Origin: Trichobilharzia szidati
Lineage: Eukaryota > Platyhelminthes > Trematoda > Strigeidida > Schistosomatidae
Reading direction: 5' to 3'
DNA length: 64,000 nucleotides
NCBI GenBank assembly: GCA_944472155.2
Contig: OX235273.1
Location: 83,942,793 to 84,006,792, forward strand
Part shown: in pieces, positions 37,101-48,973 of the stretch
How the letters are laid out: each line of letters starts with the position of its first letter
Position numbering within the stretch: position 1 is the first letter of the stretch
Position numbers and translations under genes: made by a program
Notes under the pieces: model-generated
Seen by the model: only the letters and a program-made list of their open reading frames with translations
What the model was told of the DNA's origin: nothing
Database searches by the model: none

Positions 37101-40100
37101 GGTTGTCGTCAGACAAACCAGTTAAGAAACATCAGTTATGTGGGAAAACGGCTCAACATATTTCTGAAGCTTAACACTGTTTGGTATGTTGTTTATCAGG
37201 TGAAGATTTTCATGTGAGACTCTACATTTAATGATGTCCAAAAGTGTTATCTCCATTACTTGGACGATCAGAGCATCTCATAATCGCAACTGTTTCCAAT
37301 GAGTGGATGCACAGATTGGTCAGTGATGGAGATACTGGTTGTTGCATAATAATACCATCTGTTTCACGTGAGAAATCTCCTTAATATTTGAACACTGATT
37401 GATCTGAACACACTTCTAGTGAATTAATAATTTCTCCTGTGCCCGAAAGACATCGAACGCATAGTCCACTGTCTGAAATTTGTGAATGAAGAAGACTTAG
37501 AAATATTTTTATCTCATGCAATATAAATTGATGCAGTTCTGCTCCTAGATTCATACAAATTCTACATTCATTATATGGCTTGCATTTCATATGGTTTCGG
37601 TATTCAAGGAGTGTATGTTGAGAGGTTGTGTATGAGAGAGTTAGTAGGTAATGCAGCTAAATGTTATGGATGACCGGGTTTGTAAATATTTTGAAATTCA
37701 TAAGATCTACACCGATGGAAACATTTTGATGCAGGTTATCTCTGCGGTGACACTTCGATTTTTTCGTTTAACAACTCGGACATTTTGCTTGTTTCAGCTT
37801 TCACTCCTTGCAAACTGTCCCTTCATTCTGTCTCGTCATCTATTTCTCAGAATTTACTGCTACGGTTTTCCATGAATATTTTCTCACCCTGATGAGGTTG
37901 AAATAATTTGTCTGAGTTCTGTTGTGTTTTCGGGAACTTATATTCAGTCAAATATTGATCATAATTTGTATTGCAACAACTTCCCTTCTACTGATCATAA
38001 AATATTTTCGATTCCACAACAACCTTAACTAAGTTCGCTTTGTCTAACATTAAGTTAAATTATCCGCATTTCAAGGGCTCTTGAGAAAGGGAAAATTTCA
38101 AATACAGAGGTCTCCTCTGACTTGCTTTCATATTCCTATGTCATTTGTGAACCAAATGCGACGAGTTGTTTTCACTCATTTGTCGACTCAGCAGAGAGAT
38201 TAAGCCAGATACCGTAGCATTTTTGTTTTCCGTTCCTTAGGAAACGGTGATTTTTACCATATCATCAATTCAGAGATTTCCCCCTACAGTGAAAAAGAAC
38301 GAGTGGTTGAATGAAGCACTGTGCCAATGGAGAGTTTGACAAATGCGAAACTGACGTTGCAAACGAAGAATGGCATCGATATACCGAGACCATCACACTG
38401 AAAACCCTTTCTATTCAAAATGCAACTTCTGCATACTTGATTATTATGAACTGTGATTCACCAAACAAAATAACGCACAATTCTGATTAACTGTGTAGTA
38501 TCTGAAATAAATTTTTGATGTTTGTGAATTTATTTCAGAGGAGTCGGTTTCCTTGTGTTCCTGATATTCTTCTTCGTGGAAAAAATTCGATCGCGACGAG
38601 TTGGTGTCTATGTCATGTTTTCAATTGTGGTAAGTGTCACATTATAAGCCATACAATAAATTTTGAGGATGTAGGCTAACTTGATTTTGACTGAATGGAT
38701 ATCATCTCTACTACCTCGTCAAAGTGATCATCCCTGTGATTCACATCACACACCACTTTCATTATTTCACACATTGGCGATGTAACAAGGACTGGATAGT
38801 TCTACTACTTGCGCATGAGAAAGGACCTGAAAGCTGAGGCAAGTTGTCTCTTATAAACTCGTAAATGTGGAAACGTAAATCCACCTGTTGCATGAACAGG
38901 AAGTGTATACTGAGGGAAAGCTTGAAGGAATGAATAAACTGGGGGTCTCGAAATGTTCATTCTACATGACTCACGATGAGAGTTTTGACGATTCTCTTCA
39001 TTAGATAATTCAGTGAAGAAACATCTAAAATAAACTTCCTGTATAATAGGAAGCATTTCGAAGGAATGAATAAACTGGAGGTCTCGATATGTTGATTCTA
39101 CATGACCTGGCATAGGATAATCGACGGTCTGCTTCATTCTAACAGTCGAAACAATAGACATCTTAAAGAGATTCGTGAAAAATCAGATGAAGCGTTTTCC
39201 GAACTGCTATAGGCTTAGTCATTCTAGTAGTCAGGCGGTAATTAGTCGGCCAGTGCAGCTAACTGCAGGTTGCATAGGTAACTCATGTCGACATGTCTAG
39301 GATGATCCATGGTTCACAGAATGACAGTGACTTTGAACGAATTGTTTATTTTGAGTGATTGTGAGTGATAAGAATGTGGCTCATCTTTTTGTCTATACAG
39401 GGTTGAGAATTTACTGTTTTTTCAGTGGTCATTGTAGATATGTGTTTATATATGCATATGAATCTATCCAGTGTGATCACATGTTATTAATTCGCCTTCT
39501 CCTTTGTCATAGATCGCAATGTTGTCTGTGGTATTGGCTGATATTTTGTCACCTGTTGGACTGAAAGCTGGACTCATATCTCTGGCCTGTATACTTGTGT
39601 TGGAAATTCCAATAGTTGTGACGGCTTTGCTCTTGCCTCGAATGAATGAGAAGGGGTTGGTAGTGTTTAACTCTGTGGCATGGACTTCTGCGATTGTGGG
39701 AGTCATTTTGATCATTTTCTCTGTGTTCTTCGAACAACAAGTAATTGCATGAATTAATGTCTATAATGCATCAATTATTTGTATGTTATTTGTCAAAAGA
39801 TATGAAATCTCTACTTCATTCAGAAATATCCCACTGCATGCGAATCCCAGTATGAATTTCACAATTTGGAATCTCATTCGATTCCTCTTGTGAGGAAGAG
39901 CGAAGCAGGGACAGCAAGTATTACATGATGAGACGACGTCATTTCGTGAATGAAACGAGGAAGAGATTTGATAAGGAATCGGTGTGCGCTTTAAGCCAGA
40001 CAGCCATGTGTCTCACCATCTACTGTCACTTACTACTGTATTTAAAGATCCTGGACAAGTGGAAACTATTATGCGATGCTTTCCACTGAAACTTCTGTGC

Positions 40101-42576
40101 ATTATATGAACACTGTTCACACTCAGACTAACGTTGCTCTTATCATTTCACAGTCTCTTCCTAGTGTCTCCTAGTGGGGTGACAAGGAAAAACTGATGGG
40201 AGCATCAGGGACGAATTCCTCGAATAATGAAATTTGTATTTAAAGAATATTAGGCGAAAACTGACAGCGGAAACCATCATTGCTCCAATTTCCTCAATCC
40301 AACGATTCAAATCAAAACTATGTGCGCAAAAATAGCCAGTGTTAGACCTTGAACTATCCTGCCCATTAAACTCACAAAGCCAAGTAGTAGAATGTCAATC
40401 ATGTCATGGTTTCTCTACTGACGCCTCTTGTTCACTCCAGAAGATACCACTTTCTCATTTCAAAGTCAGTCTGACTGCTTCTGACCTGCTGGTTTATGAA
40501 AGGTCATTTTCGCTAGTTAGGTAACCAATTGCATCCTCATTTTGATGCATGTCAAATATTGTTAACATTCAAAACAGCTTACAGTGAGTTTGGTTTCAAG
40601 AATATCCTACTGGTCATCCTCTAAATAGTCAACACTCTCGAATATTGGACATATTCAACTGATTACATCATTCCGGGATAATGTCAGTAATAGTTCCCAT
40701 CCACAACTGTTTATCATCGCCCCACAACTACATGAAATCTTCCGTATACTCCATATTTTTGAATGGATCAGGTTTTAGGCACCTGGAGGGTAAGGCGTGA
40801 GAGGATGAACGAAATCATTTCATCCTGATACACTTGTCGTTCATGCTGTCTTTTCGAATTCTACATTTTGATTGGAAGAGTGAAGAACGATTTGATATAT
40901 TAGCACCTAACGTCGTCAATTTCCTTGTCACGTATACATATGGAATATAGCTCATTTGGCAACATTTCTCTGGTGTGACTGTCACATTCCGCGGAATATA
41001 TATTGGACTAGCAGGGATGCGACTGTAGTCGAAGTGGCTCAGTGAATAATGACATTTCTGTTGTCAGGTAAGAAATGTGAAGTGATGCAGTTGTTATATT
41101 TATTGAGTGAATGATATACATTCGCATATTTCAGCCTCACTACATGCAGCCAGTGTCACTGACAGGTGTGATTCAACTGTCAGCATGTTTCGATAATAGT
41201 CAATGTCCACAGATCTCAGATCAGTAGATATGTCAATGTTGTAATTTGCATAGATTAACAAAGTTTGAGTGTACCTCTTCCCTCATGATTTATTCCTTTC
41301 TCTTCGTATTTTCCTCGCAGATAATTTTAGCTCTGGCAGTAGCTTTCTGTATATTATTCATACTCTTCGTAAGTTTATTATTTTATCGTTGTATCAACCA
41401 TGTTTATTTTGACGAGTAAATTACACGAATCACATCAGTTATTTGATAGTCGCAGAATTCCAGTGTGAATCACAGTATTGCTGAGTCGATTTGTGTTCAT
41501 ATTACATCACGAGGCACGTGAACCTATCCACGATATTTGAGAGTGCATTTTCAGAGTAGATGACGTTGTACACTGTTGCACTTGACGGATTTCTAAATCA
41601 CTGAAATTATGGTAGATTCACGCTTTTCACTGAGATGTATTAGTCATGATTCGAATTTATGCGAGTTCTGAATAATTAGACAACTAGCTCCTAGTGATTG
41701 TATCATACGAATTCGGGTTGTGTGTGTGTGGGAAATGGCTGGATTATTAGGCAGCTTGTATTATTTACATTGGATGCTATTTGTCAATGATTTCCCTCAC
41801 CAGCATTACGCACTTACATTTAGGGATTTCCAACAACTTCACTGTGCATGTGAGACTGACAAATCATAAAATGAATAATGACATACTGGACCCATCATTC
41901 TGCAACTGAAATCTTCTTCAAGGTGTGAACTGAATTCTCACTACAATATTGACAACAGACAGACATTAGTCTCGATTTATCACCAATCCATGAGTCTGTT
42001 AATGATCCTGGAGGAAATTTGTCTTATTGGTTAGAGGATAAAAGATAATACGATCCAAGCAAATTGAGACAGTAAATCAAACTAGAAGTGATGCATATCA
42101 CCAGATGTATTTGAAAGACTGAAACTGTTCGAGAAATAGTTCTTATTAAACTACCGCCTACGTTTAATCGACAAATAAGTTTAGAATCATCTGCTCAAGT
42201 ATGATCTGTAAGCCGACAGTGAATGTGTTGAGAATTCTTCATTGGTTCAGGTGCCTATATTTCATCAAATGAAAACAATCCTATCACATTGGCTAGATTA
42301 TTATAATTAATTTACTACGGTGAAATATGAATTGCTGTACACTTGAGATGATCGCCTGTATTCACTCATCTCTGTCAATAATCTTTCTCTTTCTCTACTT
42401 TGCAGTTATTGTTCACTTGTGTCAATAATTATGACTTGATCGCTTGGTGGATGGATTTCATCGCAGTAGAATTCACCACAGCTTTCATCATCTGGCTTTG
42501 TACGATCAGCATGTACGGCATTCTCGAAAGTACTTTAGCAAAGTTCTTCAAAGAAACAAATAACACGGATATTTAG
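34185..42576 (+). CDS. Seven-exon multi-pass membrane protein, divergent TMBIM/Bax-inhibitor-1-like (copy C, complete)
   Basis: Seven exons join in frame: 34185-34268, 34312-34376, 34423-34476, 38539-38629, 39513-39740, 41321-41368 and 42406-42576 (741 nt, 246 codons plus TAG). All introns are GT-AG and all phases agree. Introns are 43, 46, 4062, 883, 1580 and 1037 nt, short first and long later. The start is the first ATG of an exon that begins MSSVYDLYDN; an acceptor-like TTTCAG lies just upstream, so a 5' UTR exon is possible. The protein has a polar N-tail of about 28 residues, then about seven hydrophobic segments (about 29-50, 66-80, 95-110, 114-134, 142-163, 174-195 and 207-228). The short basic loop EKIRSRRVG precedes the third. 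Length, N-tail and layout resemble the lifeguard/TMBIM family of ER and Golgi calcium-leak and anti-apoptosis proteins. That is inference: the family's D-T-Q motif is absent and the final segment has VEF where an Asp is expected. An unrelated seven-helix family remains possible. The gene structure is firmer than the family name. Confidence 0.72.
34860..36615. repeat. Inverted repeat with 1.3 kb spacer inside intron 3 of copy C
   Basis: 34860-35055 is the reverse complement, with scattered mismatches, of about 36395-36615. Shared anchors are ATACCATATGTCAAGAA, CCATTTGTCAAGATTTTAT and ACTTCTGATCAGCTGATAT. The spacer 35056-36394 has only short open frames and no recognised domain. No terminal dinucleotides or target duplication typical of a named transposon could be made out. 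Confidence 0.5.
38690..39180 (-). repeat. Repeat block within intron 4 of copy C, partner of 31790-32240
   Basis: Inverted partner of the block in copy B. It is internally duplicated: two related stretches of about 70 bp at roughly 38900-38975 and 39040-39110 both carry GGAATGAATAAACTGG and a GGTCTCGA segment. The minus-strand open frame covers 39161-38805 (118 codons) and has no recognised domain. Confidence 0.4.
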
Positions 42577-42774
42577 TGAAATGCTTCTCCCGGTTTATTT
42601 TTTCTGGTAGACAGTTAAATATGACTATGTCACTCTTTAGTCGTCTTCAGATTTATTCTCATTTTTGTGATTTCTTTCTCCCTATGATGACGATATGATA
42701 ATCATTGGTCCTCTTTCTCATATGAAGTTTGTCATTACTTGGACAGACACTGACACTGTGTTCAGTGTTCTGCT

Positions 42775-44145
42775 ATAAGAAAAACAAACAAAATATACCT
42801 GTAAACATCAACACCATCAAATGTACATGTACAAATATATCACTGTTTTTCAAACTGTATCTACACTTCAACATTTCTGAGAAGGCGACGAAGAAGAAGC
42901 GGAGTGATACAGTGGTCAAAAGACGATTTACCCTTTCTGAATACAACAAATATCTTGTCAGTGATTAGATTTAATGTGAGAGCGGTCATCCAATTTTCAG
43001 CCTAGCATACCACAAGCATAAGTGAGTGTGACGATCGATCTACGTTGTCAGAGAAATATGGTCGATTCAGAGACTCGAACTTTCATATAATTTTGGAAGA
43101 GGGATACATAGTTGTGAAAGGTTTCAGTGGAGCGCAAATGCGTCACCTGAATACATATGCTTGAAAGGTTCGCCAATCAGTTGGGCATACGAATAATAAT
43201 TCATTAGTGATATTTCGTAGGCTTTCGAAATCAATGAAGTGTTACACATGATATGAGTAGTCTCGTGTGTATGTGTGTGTGACACCATGAACGATAAATG
43301 TTGTGTTTGACAATGAGTGACTCAGGCCAATGAAGATGTTCGCAATGTGTCTATGTGAATTCTTTTGGCTGGAGACTGGATATTGCAGAGATGTAAGGAT
43401 GATATCAGTGGTATCAGACTTCTACTAAGTCGGACAAATTAAAAAGTTCGAATGTGCTTGTATCACATGAAATCATTGTTCTGTATGGATAGACATAATT
43501 CTCCTCTCTCATAGATAATCCCCGAATCAAGTAATTGTCAAATGGGTGTAGGTATAAGGATGGAAATAATATGAAGGATTTCAATCTCGATGAGACAGGG
43601 AATTAAATAATGCCAGTTATCTCCACGGAATTGGTGATAAGTCGGCTATGTGATGATGAAATGGGAAAAAGCACTCTACGGAATTGGATGTTGAAGTAAG
43701 AATGATCTCCTCCCTCCTTATAAGCAATCCGTTTATGAACTTGTTCAGAACATCCCCTGTCAACTGACGCATTTTTAGTTATTCGAGTTAGTCATCTCAT
43801 ACCAGTTTGATTATTGAACGTATCAGAAAGTGGAATAGTTTCATCGACTGAGTGACGTTTCGAACATATCAATTATAATCACACGACTTCGAAACTCGAT
43901 TTGTATATTCCCACTGTCTTCTACCCTGTTTGTTGTCAGGGCGATTATTAGAATTCTCCACATGTCTCAGATAGGTGTCGAGTCGATCGTATTGAGCCGG
44001 TTCTCGGTTGATCAGTTGAATAAAGCGTCAGGTTTCAATCTCCACCTCCACACTGTTATACCGAATATAGCTAGCAGCACTATGTCGCATCGTTTTGTTT
44101 GGTTGTGTGTGATTCTACATGATACCACAGCTAAGCATTTTTCAA
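42775..44145. other. About 1.37 kb block in copy C absent from copy A
   Basis: Units A and C align up to about 5185/42775 and again from about 5210/44145 (AAAATAA-TAATTTCATT). The intervening DNA in C has no counterpart in A. It holds short open frames only (for example 42729-42968 and 43962-44150) with no recognised domain. I saw no terminal inverted repeats or tail. It is either an insertion in C or a deletion in A. Confidence 0.4.
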
Positions 44146-44949
44146 AATAACTAATTTCATTAACTGCTGAACTAAACTATTCATTTTGATATGCATCTAT
44201 AAAGTAACGAAAAGTAAACTGGATATGATCGAAGTAAGAATGAAAATCATCACATGAGTACTCCTCCTTAAGTGAGCAACTAAGAAGTGAGATGTCGCTG
44301 AAATCTACTTACTGACTGTAGCTACTAGTTTCGAGATTCACTGCTTCTGAGAACATTCACATGTATTTTCACCTTAATGTTTCGATTTCATTGATTATTA
44401 CCAACAGAATTACACATATTGAGAGACCGTAGTCCACTTTTATTCTCAAATTGATTCCACTCCACATGAAATGACTTTTGTCACATAATCTTCGTATTTT
44501 GTATGTTGTTCTCATGTGGTTTTTTGTATGCACGTATTTATGTAACACAGGGTAATAGTAAGTACACTTAGTTATCTTCGAGTTCTTTCATTTCCAATAA
44601 ACTATCTTCCTACTTCTAGAAGGCTATTACCTGAATAACGATGCATATTTCAAATGAAGAAATTAATTCGAGTTAAAATGATGGAGTTGATTCGTAGCTT
44701 ATTTGGAGGTTTTTATAACATGACTACGTTCTCTGCACTTAATGATTTAATTGAGAAGCCATTACTGAACTTACAGAAAACGTCATCTGAGTTGAAGCCA
44801 GTAGGTGTCTCATGTATCTGTCTCTATTGATTGAAATGAATAATGGGATGAAAACAGTCATTGTTATCGGCGAATTTCTCTAAAGAAATATCCTTTCAGG
44901 AATTCGAATGCCCCAGATGGACTGACATTTTATCTTCATCCGAAGACTT

Positions 44950-45770
44950 TTCTACAACCAGTGCACAGCACTACCAGTAGACACATCTTCAGCAGTGAAC
45001 ACTATTGTGGATTATAATAATAATTTGTACTAGTGAACTTTAACTGTATAACTAGGGAACTGAATAATTCAAATAACTAATTCTGTATTTTTTATAACAC
45101 ACTGTTATTCTGTCATCTCATAAACTTGGATTTGTATTCAAATACCTGTTCTGTTACTGAGCTCGCTAGAAATTCCCCTACAGAGGATACTGTCAACCTT
45201 AGAATGCTTCATCCAACTTTGAATACTTCAGTGCTACCTTGTAAATGCCGTCTGTTAGTATGCGTTCGTACATTCCACCTCTTCGATCACACCAAAATTC
45301 ACGTTACGTCAAAGCGATATGAAATTTATCTCAAACCCACTCTTCTGTGAGTGGTAAATTGATTAAAATTCACATGTTTCGACATGGTTTCATCAACCAC
45401 AGTGTTTATTTAGTAACAACTTACTAATCAACTTACTTGATATGTGAATACTTCTTCACAGTTTTACAACTCCAATCATCTGGAAAGTGTTCGTGAATAT
45501 CAGTGAGAAAGTTACACATATTGGAAAGATATAGGTCAGCAAAGAGTGCTGTTTCTGTAAATTATCATTAAAGCTGTACTGTCGGATTAGATTTGCTAAA
45601 GGTCCCTGGAAATACTCCTGTGACGCTAGAGGCGCATTCCTTTTATTTTGATTTGTGTAATGTGACTTCTGGAGTATTTTCATGATCTGAATTGTAGCAG
45701 ATTTATGACAGATCTCTTTCATTTCTTTTCTTGAACTCCTAACCTTTTATTTAAAATTTTGTGTAGCTCA
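44950..45770. other. No gene recognised between unit C and the hairpin
   Basis: Beyond about 44950 the similarity to the other unit flanks fades. Short frames at 45126-45350 (plus) and 45722-45456 (minus) show no domain. Nothing further is supported. Confidence 0.3.
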
Positions 45771-45779
45771 GGTGGATGA

Positions 45780-45921
45780 TTTTGATATGGTTGTGTTCTC
45801 TGAGCTGGAAAGTTAATTTGCGAAGCTTTCATCGCCCTACTAGGCGACATCTTCAGCACACACTTCACTTTGAAGATTCGCAAATTAACTATCCAGCTCA
45901 GAGAACACAACCATATCAAAA
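45780..45921 (-). ncRNA. Long hairpin with hammerhead-ribozyme-like core (Penelope terminal-repeat type)
   Basis: Arms 45780-45824 and 45877-45921 are complementary over 45 nt with one mismatch seen (TTTTGATATGGTTGTG against CACAACCATATCAAAA). The 52 nt loop, read on the minus strand, contains CTGAAGATGTCGCC, TAGTA, GGGCGATGAAAGC. This fits the hammerhead boxes CUGANGA and GAAA around a short stem II (TCGCC with GGCGA), although extra unpaired bases at the stem II base make it non-canonical. Penelope-like elements are reported to carry such motifs in their repeats. No Penelope coding sequence lies beside it, so it is probably a solo remnant. Cleavage activity is unknown. Confidence 0.5.
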
Positions 45922-45989
45922 TTTTGTGTATATGCCCAGCATATTTATATTGTAAATAATATTCTTCTCTTCAAGCATCAATCTTTCAA

Positions 45990-46680
45990 TAATCATTTCA
46001 AAACACTATTTGTCAATGAACTTTTCGGAATAGGCAAGATTATACAAATCAGGTTTCACGGTTTATCAATTCTTCATCTGACATACAGTTCAGTATATTT
46101 TATTTCTGTTTGTAATTCATGCAGGATTTCCACTGACGTTTTCCCTAACCTCTCAGAAACACCAGAAAGTAGTGAGCTACTACGGTGAAAAATAACGGAT
46201 CATTTTATGAAGACAAGTGTCAATTACCACCCTCAATGTGCCCGTTATAATCAACTTATATAGTCGTCATTTTGTTTGCTCTATTTGACAGTATATTTCT
46301 ACACTTTTCTTTAAAGTGAAATGGTAGATAGTTGTGTAAACAAACTGTTCGAAAACTGTTTTGCATATTCATCACATTTCTCAAGATGAACTTCGTCTTC
46401 TAGTAACGCTATTCTAATTTATTAAACAGAATTATTGTTTTCAGAGTGTTATTTGATAATGTAAATAAGGACACATTTCGATACATATTATACTTCAAAC
46501 ACCAAATTCAAAAACATTAGAGATGGAATATAGATTCAATGAATTATTCAAACATGTATGACGAAGTTCAAGATGCGTGAAATTTTGAAATGAATCATGT
46601 TTTTGTTAATGTTATAACTTGTAATTTATTTGTGGTATGATCTGCAGAATAATAAGTACAAAGTCAAGTGAAATAAATTT
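45990..46680 (+). repeat. 5' flank repeat of the AP1 unit (partner of 52610-53420)
   Basis: Shares long interrupted blocks with 52610-53420, including AAGATGAACTTC, TTCTAGTAACGC and TTGAAATGAATCAT, in the same order and orientation. This places AP1 and AP2 in tandemly duplicated units that include several kilobases of upstream DNA. Confidence 0.5.
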
Positions 46681-48973
46681 ACGCTTAAAAAGAAAAACAA
46701 ATTCTTAAAATCATAAGTAAGATGAGTAAAAGGTTTCTGTTAGACAATTAAGTCAAGTTGTAATTTTCATTATTCACTCCTTTACGTGCATGACTCAATC
46801 GCACTCTACTCTCTGTCTTCACATCTCAGTGACTCATCAACTGCACACTAGTATTCATTGCTACTTCACAAAATATCCATGTCATCCTTGTATTTCTAGC
46901 TCACCAATTCCCATTTAAGTTCCATTCAATGGCAATGTGACGTCTCTCAAGGATCTCCTCAGAGTTTGGCGGTGCCTGTATATTTTGTTCATGGCTAGTT
47001 TACCGAACTCCTAGAGTCACTTATCGCCCACCATTTCCAACCATTCATCTCTTCTTTAATACACGCATTCGTTGATAAAAGTGTGGTAGGGTGTTCAGAA
47101 TGCCTCCGGTAAAGCGAACCTAAATCTCCGATTCATATGGAAACACATACTGAATTGGAATTAGGGTCAAAAGTCTAGTGATTCACTTTGTGTTGGATAC
47201 TGCAGATCTGAACACAGTAGCAAACTCCTTCTTCCCTTAGCCTACTAGGTTCTTGACGGTATCGACATCTTCAACTTCGCTGCCTGCCTTTTTCTGAAAC
47301 TATGTCGCTTAGATCATGTGAGTGAAAAAGACGAATTCCGTCAGATTTCTCTCAGTGGTGGTGATTGATGTTTGTTGTTCTTCGTGTATTCCTATCAGTT
47401 CTGTATTCTTTGCTTTCATCTGAAGTCCTATCTTGCCTGCTGCTTCTCACAAGCTGATGCTGTGGCACATAATTCCATATTTTTCTTGTTTTTCATATAT
47501 CTGAATTAAACATCGTCATAATTATCTCTTCGGTGGCATGCGTTTTGTTGTGATTCGATAAACAAGGATTCGGAGGTTAACCCCTATTTTTAAACCTAGT
47601 TTTGTTCATCGAATCAAAACGAAACATGTGCAGTCGAGATGATGCATTATCTATGCTAGATATATGAAAAACTGTCATGGATAAGACAATATCAAGCAAG
47701 TTAGAATGTTATATGAATACAGTGATACGATTACAAGCAAGAATATGCGCTGGAAATGTCATCCGATTACTATAAAGGTGTCACTGTGTTTTATTAAATA
47801 AACCCACCCAACATCAGGTAGAACATGTCTGACCCTTGTGGTGAGTACAGAAGTAATGCAAGATGGCTCATTATCACCGATCATATTTCTAATTGTTATA
47901 GGACACACTGTAGATGGGGAGCAAGAAGACAGGAATAGGCTTCACCGATCGGAAGACTCTGGAAGATCTGGATTTCGCTAATGTTTATGTTACACGAAAT
48001 CGAACACTTGCAGGCGGAAACAAACACACTGGCAGTCATAGAAGATGGCACTCAATGTGAACATGAGAAGATGGAGGTGATGCAGATAACCAACTGACAG
48101 CAACAATAATTGGCACCAATAACCAGCCTTGAGGAGAATTTGAAAGGGGTTACTTCCTTCACTTATCTAGACGGTAAGCATTGTTTCAGCCACAGGCATT
48201 CAGAACGGATGAAGACGACAAAACTAGTCGAAAAGGCAAGATAAGCCTCCATCAATCTGAAATCAACTTGGAAATCTTCTGCACTCAGCCAGCATAGAGA
48301 ACAAGATTGGGATTTACAGCACCAATGGCAAGTCAGTCAGCTCTTATAAACAGGTCAGAAACTTATACTGCATTTCCAACAGGTAGCAGGATTTTATCAA
48401 CAGCTGACTTCGCTGGCTGCCTACTGAAGATCTAATGGCCGGTCAGAAAGAATTAGCAGCAAGAAACTCTGTCAACAAACCAGTCGAGAGCCAATTGCTA
48501 AATAAATATGCAGAAGAAAATGTAGGTGGAATGGGCATAGGCTGAGGAGGCCATCGAATGAAAGGCTATATTTAATAATTTCTAAGTGAAAAGCTTGAAG
48601 ACGAATTTATTGGAAATATCTGTTCGCTCAGATATACTTTTCTTTAAATATTCCGAGGGAATTTTGGAATTATGCAAACTAAATACCTTTTCAAACAAGT
48701 CAGTCATACATTTATAGTGTATATTTTGTTATTAATAAAGCATGCTTATTTCAAACCGTTAAGAGTGAACTTGGTTTGGACATATATAACATGCTTATAT
48801 TTACCAGGATTTAAGGAAATACCGTGTAATAATATAGCAACAACAATCAAAACCACAGTGATCACCAATCAGAAATTTCATCATCACGAGCATGTCAATA
48901 TATATAAAAGTGTGTATATTTAAATAGAAAGACATCATCGACGATTTTGATTCTCCTTATAATATTCACTGCA
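46681..48973 (+). mobile_element. AP1 upstream region with RTE-like 3' fragment (about 47880-48575)
   Basis: At 48100-48575 the plus strand reads SFTYLDGKHCFSHRHS, then ARxASINLKSTWKSSALSQH, and ends NQSRANC, resembling the C-terminal FTYLGSxV, LKxIWxS and NQLPAE blocks of RTE-clade LINEs. It is disrupted by stops. Opposite-strand RTE-like sequence may lie at about 47280-47480. The rest of 46681-47880 holds nothing I can name. The fragment lies directly upstream of AP1 exon 1, in a place where AP2 has no counterpart. Confidence 0.5.

Larger units (their letters stand above)
37091..44550 (+). repeat. Segmental duplication unit C (partner of 1-5611)
   Basis: Direct-repeat partner of unit A. 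Similarity is visibly uneven: about 39960-41790 is almost base-for-base equal to 2600-4440, while 37091-39510 and 41800-42760 differ at many more positions from their counterparts. The 3' end at 44541-44556 has an uninterrupted TGTAACACAGGGTAATAG where units A and B carry a CR1-like element. Confidence 0.65.

Noticed and set aside
39513..39752. Exon 5 as the true C-terminus (ending QQVIA and a stop)
   Set aside because: The last codons are a GTAATT splice donor. Downstream exons 6 and 7 continue in phase and are conserved in all three copies.
48947..48973. Upstream ATG as the start of AP1
   Set aside because: AP2 aligns to the inner ATG with the same signal-peptide spacing, and the upstream nine codons are not conserved.
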